A stretch of DNA of 64,000 nucleotides, taken from positions 164,428,793-164,492,792 of the forward strand of contig NC_064819.1 of assembly GCF_024166365.1 (NCBI RefSeq). Reading direction: 5' to 3'. The translations under genes and the position numbers were made by a program. The stretch comes from Elephas maximus indicus (Eukaryota; Chordata; Mammalia; Proboscidea; Elephantidae). Under the pieces are notes generated by a model, which saw nothing but the letters and a program-made list of their open reading frames with translations, had not been told where the DNA came from and did not search any database. Of this stretch, positions 45,600 to 57,075 are shown piece after piece (within the stretch, counting starts at the first letter, position 1; each line of letters opens with the position of its first letter).

Positions 45600-46960
45600 A
45601 TTTTCCTCCATAAACGTTGAACTATGATACCACATCAAACACAATTAATAATAATTTCTAAATATTATCTAACACCCAGTCTACACTTAAATTTCTCCCA
45701 TTTACATTTTCTTTTCAAAAATGAAATAACTTGATGAAACCGCTAGTCAGTGGGATTGTTCACTGCTGTGTGGAGAGTGAGTGGATTCCAGGCTCCTGGT
45801 GTCATGGTGGTGAGTGTCCCCAGGTTGGCCTGCTCAGAGTGGTCAGCCCTCTGGGCCTCTTGATGTGGAGCCCTAGGAGAAGGAGGACAGCTGGCTCAGA
45901 AATGGTTGGCTCCATCTGCAAGTAGAGCTGCCTCCTTTTTCTGCCCTCTGATCTTGGGAGACAGGGGCACAGGCTCTTAGACCCTTGGAGCCAGCTGGCA
46001 GTGAGGAATGGGAAACCAGGCAGTAGGTCTGTGCTTGGGGTGAGGAACTTGGAATGTCATCTCTGTCGATCCAGTTGTGGAAGGTCCTAAGATTTCATAC
46101 AACCCTCCCTGCTCTGCTTGGTGCTGCTAGCTCCTAAATACCTGATTGTGGAGTTGACTTACCTTCTCTATGATTTGTGCAATGAACTGTTTCTTCTTTC
46201 ATTTAGCTGGACCTTCTGAATTAAATCAGGACTTAAAAATCAACAATGAGGAAGGTACTACCTAATATATTTATCAAGGCTGTCCTATAACTTTTGTAAA
46301 AAATAAAGTCTCAAACCAAAACAAAAACAAGCAAAAAAAAATTTTTACTATGACAATTTTCCAAAAATCACCAAAATGCTTCTGCTTCAGTATTTTAAAG
46401 CAGATCACAAACATTGTATTATTTTATGTTAGTATTTCACACATGACAAATTTAACAGTTATTTCCTAATATAATCTAATACCCACTTCTTGTTAAAATT
46501 TCTTCAGTTGTCTTAATAAAGTCCTTCTACAGCTGACTTTGTTTGAATTAGGATCCAAACAAGATCCACTCATTGCATTTATGTCTTTACATTTAAAAAA
46601 AAAATTCATAACGGTTTTCCTTCCTCCCCTCTTTCCACTTTATCTGCTGGAAAAAACCGGGTTATTTGTACAGTAGAATTTCCCACATTCTATATCTGCC
46701 TGATTGTTTCCCTGTGGTTTTGTTTAACACATTCTTCTACCCCTTGTATTTTCTGTAAATTGGTAGTTAGAGCTAGAGAATTGATTAGATTGAGTTTCAG
46801 TTTTTTTTGTGTGTGTGTGGGGGAGGGGCAGGCAAGAATACTTTATAGGTGGTATTACATTCTTCTTATTTTATCCCATCAGAAGGCAGGTAATATGTTT
46901 GTCCTACTTTTAGTGATGTTAAGATTAATTATCGGATTAAGGTATAGCCATTATCTTTTG
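45600..46960 (+). mobile_element. Old L1M-type repeat, two pieces around an insertion
   Basis: 45630-45720 and 46350-46960 both resemble the old repeat also present at 16262-16830: TAATATAATCTAATACCCAC, GAATTAGGATCCAAACAAG, GAAAAAACCGGGTTATTTGT, TGTAAATTGGTAGTTAGAGC. The right piece starts earlier in the consensus than the left piece ends, so these may be two separate copies. Confidence 0.5.
45727..46340 (+). pseudogene. Possible 5'-truncated retrocopy, parent unknown
   Basis: About 600 bp of non-repeat, moderately GC-rich sequence between old repeat pieces, ending in AATAAA (46302-46307) and, about 10 nt later, an A-rich tail (from about 46317). This 3' structure fits a reverse-transcribed mRNA. 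The 64-codon frame at 45731-45925 has no recognised family. Alternatively 46170-46310 is a true terminal exon: a strong pyrimidine tract TTTCTTCTTTCATTTAG precedes a short open stretch. I could not identify a parent gene and no clean target duplication is visible. Confidence 0.35.
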
Positions 46961-47529
46961 AACTAATGATTTTATCAGCCTTGAAGAAACTTGTCTATAT
47001 ACATTCTTTAATTAGGGCGGCGAAATTGTGGTTTTGTAATTCTATCATTCCTTCTGTATTTATTATTTCTTCCTGTTATATTTTAGCTGCATGTCTCTGT
47101 AGCTAGTCTTATTACCTGTCCGGTCCACTCATACTTCCTCTGGGAGCAGGCTATGACTGAGCTCTTGACAAAGCTGGGACTTGGCTACTCTGATTCTGAT
47201 GCTGCTTTGAGAAATGGCCTGGAACCAAGGCTTCGGAGGCAGGTTTCTCCCTTCCTCAGCTGTAAACTTTTGAGGTAATGACAATTATAAGTAGTGCCAG
47301 CTTTATGCCCTGGCATAGCTTTGATGCTTGTGTGACATGATTTGAGAAGAGCTGAAAGATTGGCCTCTTAAAAATATTTTTCTGTTCTCTAGCTATAGTA
47401 TCTGACACCCCCCAACACAAGTATTCTCCCATAACGGCCTTCTGCAGACTTGTGAATTGCAACCAGGTTAAGGTATGATGTTATCTAGGAGTGAGAATAG
47501 GAGGAGCAAAGGTCAGCACATTAATGAAT
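46961..47529. other. Unassigned intergenic DNA
   Basis: No gene or clear repeat recognised. Confidence 0.4.
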
Positions 47530-48430
47530 GTGTGAGCAGAAATTTGCATATTTTATTACTAGCTGCCTGCCACCTGTTGTCTCTGTAGCTTGGTCTAGAG
47601 GCAGAAAGGGGAGACCTCATTACCACCAAAAAGAAGAGATAGGAGCGGAGGATGTCCTTTGGACCTGGAATCCCTGCACTGAAAATCTCCTACACCCAGA
47701 AGTCAGAAAGAGAGAGCTACAACCCTGGAGATGGCAGGAAATGACAAAAAGCAGATATGGTGGCAAAAAAAAAAAAAAAGGGAAATGGTGGCAGCAGAGG
47801 CAGCAGAACCAAGAAACTGGCAGAAGGCAGCTCAGTGGGCTTCCTGGCCCACAGAGAGAAATAGCTGAGTGCCTTCAGGCAGGAGGCTTGCTGGTGGAGT
47901 GGGGTGCCTCCAGGTACTTCTTGGTGGAGCGAGCTTGTCTGGCTGAGCCATGGAACTAGAGAGCTGAGAGTCTTCAGGCCGAAGCTTACTGGTGGAGTGG
48001 GGGTACCTCTGGGCACTTACTGGTAGAGCTAAAGAGATTTGTAACACTTGCTCTAGCAGGGCAGAGGCCAGGCCAAGGGGCCATGGGGCCGAGGACCACA
48101 GAGAGGCCTGCCTGTGGGCATAGCTGAGAAGAGGCTGTCCTGGTTGAAGAACTGTGTCCTGAGTTGTTCCTGATCCCAAATTGTAACCTGTTACTTCCCT
48201 AATAAACCCCATAACTGTGAGTACTGTCGGTGAGTTTTGTGTGGCCATTGCAACGAATTATCAAGCCCAGCAGAGAAGTAGAGTGCTGTGGGAGGGACGA
48301 CTTGTGTCCTAATTGGTTAAGCAGGTTGGAGGGTGGAGGTATGTCTGACCACTGCTTCATAGGAATCAGCTTTGGGCTGATGCTAACGATGATTCTCCTT
48401 CCCCTTGTGAAGTTAGATGAGGAGGTTGGA
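47530..48430 (+). mobile_element. Solitary endogenous retrovirus LTR (ERVL-like)
   Basis: Features of an LTR: polyadenylation signal AATAAA at 48201-48206 in the context CCCTAATAAACCCCATAACT, then GAGTTTTGTGTGGCCATTGC and AACGAATTATCAAGCCCAGC, as in mammalian ERV LTRs. No internal gag/pol/env sequence lies next to it, so it is a solo LTR. Boundaries are estimated; the 143-codon frame 47528-47959 is not a viral gene I recognise. Confidence 0.55.
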
Positions 48431-49618
48431 TGACACTGTTCCCATGCCATATCATCAAAGGCTATTACCTTTGATGAAGGAAGAAAATTGGGATTGGTCT
48501 AGATAATATGCACACTTGGGACATAGTGCTGGGTTTCAAGCAGGGATCTCCAAGATGGAAGACTATTGAGGGAGAGGAAGACAAATGTTGAAAGAAATAT
48601 GGGAGGGTACTGAAAACAAATTCCTGGCTTTATACTTTTGCTGAGGATGAGCCTGCTTAAACTCTCAAAATAAAAACAGAAATCTGTTTCCTAGTCTCTT
48701 CATTGCCATGTTGGCTGGGAAGCATGAAATGATGGGATTCTAAGTCTTAGCAGAGTTTTCATTACAGGTTGGTAGTAATAAAGAAAAAGAAAGTCCAAGG
48801 AAGAATTTAAGCAAGATGGAGGACTTGAAAGAATATGTGGAAAATAGGAATCACTTTTTAAAGGTGAAAAGTGACAGATTGATCCTTTGCCGTAGAAGAA
48901 AGTTCAGTTCGCTGTCTAGAGTCACAGGCCATTTTTCCTTTCCACCTACTCTACAACCGGTTCTAATAAGGAAGCTTCAGTATTTTTATCTTTATAATTT
49001 CAGAAACGGTAGCCCATTTATTCCTAATAATGTTACTGAAAAATACCAGTAATTATATAATGACCGCAGAAATCACATTTTTAAGTAAATGAAGAGGGGA
49101 AAGATTTTTTTTCTCATTGTATGTCCCCAATTTATATGTAATTACTAGTTATAAAAGAACCTTCCTGGTATGCCTAATGACCACCTTTTGTCCTTGCATG
49201 AAAAGTCGGGGTTTTTTATTCAAGGTTTTGTTCTGCTCAGCTTATTTCTGGCTGGTTGGGGAGATAGAGGCAGCTGTTTTATGACACCTCTCACAAGCCT
49301 TTCTCAGACCAGGGAATGTATTGCTCTGGAAACCAGCTGGTTGTGTTCTTCGCCTGTCAGACCCAGTACAAGAAAGCAGAATTCAGGCAAACCAGTGGAA
49401 ACCCACCAGTATGGGGAGGAAGTGGCTCTTGATCAAAAAACACAGCCACTTTAAGTCAACAATTTCTAATTACCTGCAACTCCTCTGAGTGGTAGGTAAT
49501 AATGCACAGTATATAAACATGTATTTTTTTTTCATTAACTTTGACTTTATTGGTTATTTCATCCTTTATGAAACATCTTCTGAAAACAAGGCAGGAAATT
49601 GAAGAGAACAAAATAAAC
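48431..49618. other. Unique intergenic DNA
   Basis: No gene recognised. 49150-49450 has a more even composition and might be conserved, but I cannot test this. Confidence 0.4.
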
Positions 49619-49620
49619 TA

Positions 49621-49818
49621 CCATATTTTTACAAAAATAATGTGCACCTTTTAGGTTTTTGGCCAACTGCTCCCTTCCCCTGCGAGGTATTTTTGTAAGC
49701 ATGTTATGCTAATTTCTTTTACAGTAACATGTAAAAAAAAATGCCATAACAGAGCTTATGAAAATACCTTGCAGGGGAGGGAGTGGTTGGCAAACAAATT
49801 ATTAGTGTAAAAACACGA
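49621..49818. mobile_element. Palindromic MITE with TA target duplication
   Basis: A 198 bp inverted repeat. The left arm 49621-49713 and the right arm (read in reverse complement from 49818) align through TTTTTAC..TAATAAT-like ends, GGCCAAC/TGCCAAC, TCCCCTGCGAGG/CAAGG, GTATTTTTGTAAGC/CATAAGC, GTTATG, with one ~12 bp indel. The centre TTTTACAGTAACATGTAAAA is itself palindromic. TA dinucleotides at 49619-49620 and 49819-49820 flank it exactly, as expected for Tc1/mariner-type integration. No transposase is present. Confidence 0.8.
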
Positions 49819-49820
49819 TA

Positions 49821-50194
49821 AGTTTTTCTTTTCCTGTTGATGGGAAAAGGGATCAGGTGGTGTTACGTCTGCTATCTACATATTGCAAAAACAATAATAA
49901 CTAGAATAATTTCCTTTTGTTTAAAAATAAACTTACTTGTATTTTCTCTTTTCATAGATAATCTGTAGCTAGCTAGTTAACATATTTTATTTTTTCTATT
50001 TAATAAGCTCAGATATTATATACCATAGTATGTTTACATACTTAATTATTTATAGTATTTTTAAAATTTTCCATATGAAATAAATTTGTTATGTGGGATA
50101 ATATATAGACTACAACATTTGCATATGTGTATACAGCATTATTTATAATAATAAAAATGTATAGTTATTGTTAAGTCTTACATTCATTCATTCA
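49821..50194. other. AT-rich unique DNA
   Basis: No feature recognised. Confidence 0.4.
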
Positions 50195-50360
50195 TGTGTT
50201 CTGTTGTTCATTTGTTCATTCATGAAACATTTATTGAATGCCTGGTTAATGCCAGGTACCGTGCAGTCATTAGAGAAAAGAAGACAAGGATAGCACAGCC
50301 TATGCCATTAAGGAGCGCACAGTCTGGGAGAGGACCTAGGCGGGTAAGCAAGGATTTCAG
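50195..50360 (+). repeat. Ancient mammalian repeat fragment
   Basis: CATTTATTGAATGCCTGGTT and GGAGCGCACAGTCTGGGAG match an old repeat type seen also near 41970 and 52400. Family not named. Confidence 0.4.
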
Positions 50361-50779
50361 TAACTGAGGGTTATTCAAAATCCCAGGGGAGTGCAGATGA
50401 AGGAATGACTAACCAGTTTTCAAGTAAGTGGCAATGTTGATTTATTATCAGTAAGATAAGAAAGGCTTTCATTTATTCAGAGTTTGTGAGATGGTAGGGT
50501 AAATGGAGCAACATGCTTTCTCGGAAATACAGTACACTTGTGTAGACAGTGCTTGGGAGCCAGGTAGGCATGCACAAATCAAGTGTCTCACTCTGCGTGA
50601 AAATGAGAAGGTGGCCCAGAGAAGAGAGGCTTACATCCACTTGGTCTGCCATGATACTGGGTATATCACAATGTTACTGAGCCACCTCATCACTGGAGCT
50701 AGGGCAGGACTGAGTTTAAACGTGAGAAGATGAGTAAGAATTTATGGGGGTGCAGGGGAACTGAGGCAGAGAATGATAC
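50361..50779. other. Unassigned intergenic DNA
   Basis: No gene or clear repeat recognised. Confidence 0.4.
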
Positions 50780-50985
50780 TTGCTCATGCTGTCACCCCTG
50801 CTTAGAGGAAAGGTCTAGCTCAAATGTTATCTCCTTGGTGAAGCCTTCCTGGATTTTCCTTAGAGCAGCGTTTGTTCCCAATATATTTTACACATAGCTG
50901 CATTTATAACACATCTTAAGTATTTGTTCATGAATCTGTCATCTTTGCTAAAATGTGAGCTCTGCCAGGACTGAAACTATATGTT
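50780..50985 (+). mobile_element. L2 LINE 3' end
   Basis: GCTCAAATGTTATCTCCTTG followed by GTGAAGCCTTCCTGGATTTT and TGTGAGCTCTGCCAGGACTG follow the L2 3' UTR order. Confidence 0.65.
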
Positions 50986-50989
50986 GGCT

Positions 50990-51040
50990 TTCGGAATCGA
51001 CTCAACAGCAGTGGGTTTTTTTTTTTTTTTTTTTTTAATC
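50990..51040 (+). mobile_element. AfroSINE 3' tail fragment
   Basis: Only the last part is present: TCGGAATCGACTCAACAGCA then GTGGG and a long T-run. Confidence 0.65.
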
Positions 51041-51074
51041 TGCAGTGTTACTCATATCGACAGGAAAATTTTAT

Positions 51075-52095
51075 TTCTGTTATTAGGTGCCATCAAGTAG
51101 GTTCCAACTCATAATGACCCCATGCACAACAGAACAAAACTCTGCCCAATCCTGCACCATGCTCGCGATCCTTGCTATGTTTGAGCCCATTTTTGCAGCC
51201 ACTGTGTCAATCCATCTTATAGAGGGTCTTTTTCTTTTTCCTGAACCTCTGCCTTACCAAGCATGATGTCTCGTCCCTCATAACAACATGTTCAAAGTGC
51301 TTGAGAAGAAGTCTCGCCATCCTCGCTTCCAAGGAGAACTCTTGCTGTACTTCTTCTAAGATAGACTTGTTCATTCTTCCGGCCGTCCATGGTATATTCA
51401 ATATTCTTCGCCAACACCATAATTCAAAGACATCAGTTCTTTTTCAGTCTTCCTTATTTATTGTCCAGCTTTTGCATGCATAAGTGGTTACTGAAAACAC
51501 CATGGCTTGGGTCAGGCACGCCTTAGTCCTCAAGGTGACATCTTTGCTTTTTAACACTTTAAAGAGATCTTTTGCAGCAGATTTGCCCAATGCAATATAT
51601 CATTTGATTTCTTGACTGCTGCTTCCATGGGCATTGACTGTAGATCCAAGTAAAATGAAATCCTTGAAAACTTCAATCTTTTCTCCGTTTATCTTGATGT
51701 TGCTTATTGATCCAGTTGTGAGGATTTTTGTTTTCTTTATGTTAAGGTGTAATCCATACTTAAGGCTGTAGTCTTTGATCTTCAACAGTAAGTGCTTCAA
51801 GTCCTCTTCACTTTCAGCATGCAAACTTTATTCCATCCATGTCATTAAGGTGACTCTACTTTGAGGAGGCAGCTCTTCCCCAGTTGTGTTTTGAATGCCT
51901 TCCAACCTGAGGGGCTTATCTTCTGTCGTTACATGAGACAATGTTTCATTGCTATCCATAAGATTTTCACTGGCCAATTTTTTCAGAAGTAGGTTGCCAA
52001 GTCCTTCTAAGTTTGTTTTAATCTGGAAGCTCCACTGAAACCTGTCCAGTGGCATACCTTTCAGCATCACAGCAACATACAAGCTACCACAGTAT
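51075..52095 (-). mobile_element. RTE/BovB-type LINE, large internal deletion
   Basis: Minus-strand copy in which the 3' part (51075-51828; frame minus 51600-51824 HAESEEDLKHLLLKIKDYS) is joined directly to the 5' part (51828-52095; TGEELPPQSRV). The endonuclease and most of the RT are absent. The junction differs from that of the copy at 4030-5850. Confidence 0.82.
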
Positions 52096-52239
52096 GAGAA
52101 ACTGACAGATGAGTGGTGGAGCAGAAAAATAGTAGATAATTAATATATATGTTTAAAGTGAAATTACTGAATCATGAGTACATAGTTGTTCTGGCAAAGT
52201 TTTTTCTGCTGGGTGGAAATCTTTTTTTTTCTATTTTTG

Positions 52240-52390
52240 TTATTTCATTCAACAAACAATTATAGTGAACAGTCTGACAGATACTGTTCCATGTATTTTA
52301 CACATTTTAACTAATTTAGTCCTCATAATAACCCAATGAAATAGGTAATATTATTACTCCCACTTTACAGATAAGAAAACTAAGCCATAA
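52240..52390 (-). mobile_element. MIR SINE
   Basis: Minus-orientation MIR: TCCTCATAATAACCCAATGA, TATTACTCCCACTTTACAGA, TAAGAAAACTAAGCC. Confidence 0.75.
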
Positions 52391-52399
52391 ATTTATGTT

Positions 52400-52960
52400 T
52401 GCTTCCACTCAGCATTCATTCAAGAAATGCTTTTTGAGTGCCTATTTTGTATCAGGTACCATCTTTGGTCCTAGTGGGTACAGTGGTGAACAAAATCCAT
52501 GCTATCGTGAAGCTTATGCTCTAGTGGCAGAAGACAAACAGGAAAAAACAAGTAAATAAATAAAATAGCAGTGCTAAGTGCTATGCAGCTAAACTTGAAT
52601 GATGTGACAGGGAGAGACAGTCTGAACTGGGTGATCAGAGGCACTGGACCTCTGTGAGGCAGTGACATTTAAGATGAGATGTGAATGACCAGAGGAGCCA
52701 GGCACTGAATATTAAAGGGCGGTCCTTTGAGGCAAAGAGCAAACATAATGCAAATACATTAATGGCAGCAATAACCTGATGCTCTCAAGAGTGAAAGGCC
52801 AGTGTGGATAGAACCTTAGGGATGCTGGGGAGAATGGTAAGAGCCCAGGCATCTGAGGTAGGCAGAGGAGAGGCCAGTTAGGGCAAGGATAATGTATTTT
52901 GTTCTAAGCGTGGTGGGAAGCCATTAGAAAGTTTTAGGCAGGGCAATGATATTTTAAATA
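52400..52960 (+). repeat. Ancient mammalian repeat, unnamed
   Basis: TTTTGAGTGCCTATTTTGTA, GAACAAAATCCATGCTATCG and AGTGCTAAGTGCTATGCAGC continue the same old repeat type as 41970-42360. Name uncertain. Confidence 0.4.
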
Positions 52961-53476
52961 GATCACTTTAAGTGCAGAATGAAGAAGGTATAATACAGTG
53001 AGGCAAGAGTGGAATCAGAAAGGCTATTTGGAAATGATTACAGCATTTTAAGAGGGAGAAGACAGTGTATTAGTTTCATAGGACTGCTGTAACAAAGCAC
53101 CACAAGCTGCATGGCTTGAAACAACAGAAATTGATTCTTTCACGGTTCTAGAGGCTAGAAGTCTGAAATCAATGTGTTCTTTTTGAAGGCTGTTGGGAAG
53201 GAATTCTTCCTTCCCATTTCTAGCTTGTGGTGGTTGTTGACAATCTTTGACGTTCTTCTGCTTATAGATGTATTACTACAGTTTCTGTTTCTGTCTTCAC
53301 ATGGTCTTCTTCTCTGTGGCTGTGTTCAAAATTTCCTTTCCTTATAAGACACTAGTCATTGGATTAGGGCCTACCTTAATCTAGTATGACATCGCTTTAA
53401 CATGATTAAATCTACAAAGACCTTATTTCCATATAAGGCCACAATCACAGGTAACTGAGAGTTAGGAGTTTGTCTC

Positions 53477-54031
53477 AGGCTTGGTTTTCTAGAGAAGTAA
53501 AACCAGTGAAGCATATATATATGTGTGTGTGCATGTATATATATATAGGGAGAGAGAGAGAGAGAGATTTATATCAAGGAAATGGCTCATGTGGTTGTAG
53601 AGGCTGAAAAGTCCCAAGTCTGTGGGTCAACCTATAGGCTTTTCCTGACTCACATAGCTGCAGGGGCTGGTGAATCCAAGATAAGCAGGTCAGACAGCAG
53701 GCCTCTTGTTCACAGGCTGTGGAGGCTGACAAATCCCAAGATCAGCAGGTAAACTGCTAGCTTGAGTCCCAAGAACCAGAGGTCAGATGAACAGGAGCCA
53801 GCTGCAGGATCCAGAGTGAGCAAGAGCCAACGAGCTTTGCCAGAAAGTCCACCGATATTGGATGCAAACCACACTCCCAAGGAAACCCCCTTTTAAGTGG
53901 TTGGCTGCTAATAACAGATCTCACCATGGAGGTGACTACATTATTACATAGTTACCAAACTGCATCATAACTGCCAAACCACTGAGACTCATGGCCCAGC
54001 CAAGTTGACAATACAACCTTAACCATCACAA
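53477..54031 (-). mobile_element. LTR-like element nested in the MaLR-like LTR
   Basis: Read on the minus strand it starts TGTGATGGTTAAGG and TTGTCAACTTGGCTGGGCC, and ends near AACCAAGCCTGAGACAAA. It includes a TA/TG/GA microsatellite (53513-53568) near its 3' end. Family not named. Confidence 0.5.
53513..53568. repeat. Compound TA/TG/GA microsatellite
   Basis: Runs of AT, GT, AT then GA repeats (CATATATATATGTGTGTGTG ... GAGAGAGAGAGAGA). Part of the nested LTR-like element. Confidence 0.85.
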
Positions 54032-54078
54032 AGTTCAACATATCTTTTTAGGGGACACACTTCAACCTATAACAAACT

Positions 54079-55859
54079 GTATATAAGACAATCTTGTTGG
54101 ATCAATGTTCAATTACCTAAGTGTAATGATTGTATTAAGATTATAAAGATGAATGTCCTTTTTTTCAGGAGATGCATGCTAAAGTACTTAGAAGGCAAAG
54201 TGGTAAAATCTATGCAACTGACTGTCAAATGGTACAGTAATCTCTCTTTTGGTATATCTATACACTTATATCTTTATTAAATGTATTAATACATATCTCT
54301 CTATAGGGAGTAAAAAGGCAAAATTTTAAATTTACAGACATGATTTTTAAGGTGTAGTCAAAGTAAAATGTATTCCAATAATTACATTAAATAAAAAAAT
54401 TAAATTATTAAATAGCATTTAAATGGAAATATTTCAAGAATTACATTAAAACCAACCATACAGCAATATCAATCATCAAGGATTAATATAGTCTACTGCA
54501 AGCTCAATAACCAGTCATCATGACCAACTTAACAGGAAGTGCCTTATTTAAATACTGGAAGTCATACAAATGGGCTATTTTGGGCAAATATACTTTATTA
54601 TTATGGCAAGTCAGGGCTAACTGCTAATGCCAAGATAAAATGTTTCTTTTATTGAAGAGAAAAAACAACTTCTTTAAAGAACCTTTTTTATTTCCTCCAC
54701 ACATCTTTACCTTTGGCGGTGTCTCAGAGGTAGGAGACCACAGGAAACATGGTGGAATTAAGGCTGGAGGATATATTATCCTGACTCTTCACTTCCTTTT
54801 AGCCTTCCAAAGTAGTACAGCCACTAAGTCAGGAAATGTATTATCTGTTCTTGATATCAAGAGGAAGGGAGAGATGGGGGTGGCTTCCAGAGCCAGGTAG
54901 TGTAAGTTGTGGCTAAGAAGATAGTAAAGCTGGAAGTGGTATAAGCAGGTATCTCTAAACCTGTCTCTCTCTGGGCAATGTGTTTTTGGTACATGGATCT
55001 ACCTTGTACCACAAGTAGTACTTTGAGTACTACCTTATTAATTGTAGTCCAGGGAGACCACTTGAAGTTTTTTTTTTGTTGTTGTTAATTTTAAGAGTCC
55101 CTCTCCCCCTTTGTAAATGGAAAAGAGGCACCTTTGAGATTGAATGTTGAAAAAAAAAATAAGGCCTGATTTTCTGTAGATTATGTAGAGATAGAGTAAT
55201 GAAAGAGATATGGAGTCCAGTACGTGTTCAGATGTCTGGATTGGTAAATTGTAAAAAAAAAGAAAAAAAAAGCCAGTTGTAAAACAATGCAATTGCTTAT
55301 GATATCAAGAACAGAAAGGAAGACATATGAGACATAGTTATTTTCATATTCTTAAAAAACTTTACAATATTTTCCTTATTATTGCCAGAATATCTTTAAA
55401 GCTATTTGTTCAACAATATGCAGATCATCAGAAAATGAATTTTCTTGATTATTTCATTGATTCAGTTGATCATTAAAGATGACCAATGATCTAATTTTTT
55501 TACTGTTTACTCCTTGAATTTAATATATAACCCAGTCCAACACATCTTTTTAAAAATTCTTTTTAAAATCTTATTCTCTTAAATCATAAGTAAGTACACA
55601 TTTCTTACAGAAAATTCAAACAAGTAATTGAGCTTATGAAGACATTTTTAAAACACACAATATCACCTATCTAGAGAAAAACAATGTTAGTGGCTTTGTG
55701 CAGTGAGGGGCTACTCTAGAGGATCCTGCTGACTATGCCAGTTATGCGAACCAGTCTAGGGAGACTAAGATCATCTACTGCTGATACCTAATTGTATGGT
55801 GGATAAGAATCCTACTCCACACTCCACCTACATCCTGTGGAAATCTTAGCTTCCCTTCC
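54079..55859. other. AT-rich unique intergenic DNA
   Basis: No gene or clear repeat recognised; short A- and T-runs at 55066-55080 and 55251-55270. Confidence 0.4.
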
Positions 55860-56570
55860 TTGTTTGTTCAGACTCCAGGTGCCCATGTAGACATTTTCTC
55901 TCTCATCCCCAGCTACCCTAGGCTATGCCAGTGGGCACTGGTCCCAAGCTGAGGAGTCTACACGACTCTGTCCACTTCAGGCCAGCTGGTCCCTTCTTTC
56001 TTTTATCCCTAGCCACCAGGGCTACATCAGTGGGTGTTGGCCACAAGCTTGGGAGCCCACATGACTCCTTCTACTTCGGACCAGCTGGCCCTGAATTTGG
56101 GGCTTTCCTCTACCCCTTCAGGATACCCCTTCAAGCCCAGGAGTCTACATGCTTCCCTCTACTTCAGGCTGACCAGCTCCCCTGCTCCTTTGATTCTGAT
56201 AATTCGCTGGAATGGCTCACAGAATCTCACGGGAGATATCATACCTGCAAACAGCTTTAATTAAAAAAAAAAAGAAAAGATATAAATGAAGCAATACATG
56301 GTAAAGTCTGGGAGGAGTGACAGCCTTGAGCTACCATGTCCCAAAGAGGGAGAGGGATACTCTACCCTCTCCTATGCACGTTCACCACCAGGAAGTGCTC
56401 CAAGCTCCCATCTTCCAAGGCCTTTATAGGCCTCACCACCTGGTCTATAAAGATTACATCCAGCCTCTTAAGGCTTAGTCAGTTATGTCCCCAGGTGGTC
56501 CCTCTTGGTCAGCCCCCACTCATTAGCTTTAGGTATTGGTTTGGCTAGAAAGAGCTGAAATCAAGGGCCA
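55860..56570 (+). mobile_element. LTR-like element with internal tandem repeats
   Basis: ATTCGCTGGAATGGCTCACA and GGAAGTGCTCCAAGCTC are typical of an old mammalian LTR. Three degenerate ~95 bp tandem units (about 55911-56195) precede this part. No coding function is assigned to the 111-codon frame there. Confidence 0.45.
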
Positions 56571-56699
56571 AATTACTTTTTGCAAGGTGATTCCATACCT
56601 CACAGCCATGCTCTATTGTCTTCCATTCCTTCCTTTATCATGTATATGGATGCACATGGTTTTTATGTAAACTGTAAATTTTGTAATCTACCTTTTTTT

Positions 56700-57075
56700 G
56701 GGGGGGGCTTGAAACAACACACTTCCATTATCTCACCATTTCTATGGGCTAGGAATATGAACATGGGTTAGCTCAATTCTCTGCTCAGGATCTCACAGGC
56801 TGCAATCAAAGTGCTTGCTGGTCTGTATTTTCATCTGGAGGTTTGACTGAGAAAGAATCCACTTCCAAGCTCTCAAGTTGTTGGCAGAATTCATTTTCTT
56901 GCAAAAGTCAGGTTGAGGGTCCCAAATTCTTGCTGGTTATTGTCTGGAGGTCTCTCTCAGCTCCTAGAAGTGACTCACACTTCCTAGAGGTCACTCACAG
57001 TTCTTTGCCACATGGGCTTCCTCAACATTGTCATTTACTTCATCAAGTCAGCAAGTAGAGTCTCTGGAGTGAGTC
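56700..57075 (+). mobile_element. MaLR-like LTR fragment
   Basis: CATCTGGAGGTTTGACTGAG, AAGAATCCACTTCCAAGCTC and TTTGCCACATGGGCTTCCTC fit the old LTR group also represented near 7560. Confidence 0.45.

Larger units (their letters stand above)
53065..54078 (+). mobile_element. MaLR-like LTR interrupted by another LTR-like element
   Basis: 53065-53476 (TGTATTAGTTTCATAGGACT, AACAACAGAAATTGATTC, GGATTAGGGCCTACCTTAAT) and 54032-54078 (AAGTTCAACATATC...CTATAACAAA) are the two ends of one old LTR. The host text breaks at GAGTTAGGAGTTT and resumes at AAGTTCAACATATC. Confidence 0.6.

Noticed and set aside
47528..47959. 143-codon frame in the ERVL-like LTR
   Set aside because: LTRs are non-coding here; it has no gag, pro, pol or env resemblance and contains a poly-Lys run from an A-tract.
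53513..53568. CRISPR-like or satellite array
   Set aside because: Simple dinucleotide runs only; no spaced repeats, and the genome is mammalian.
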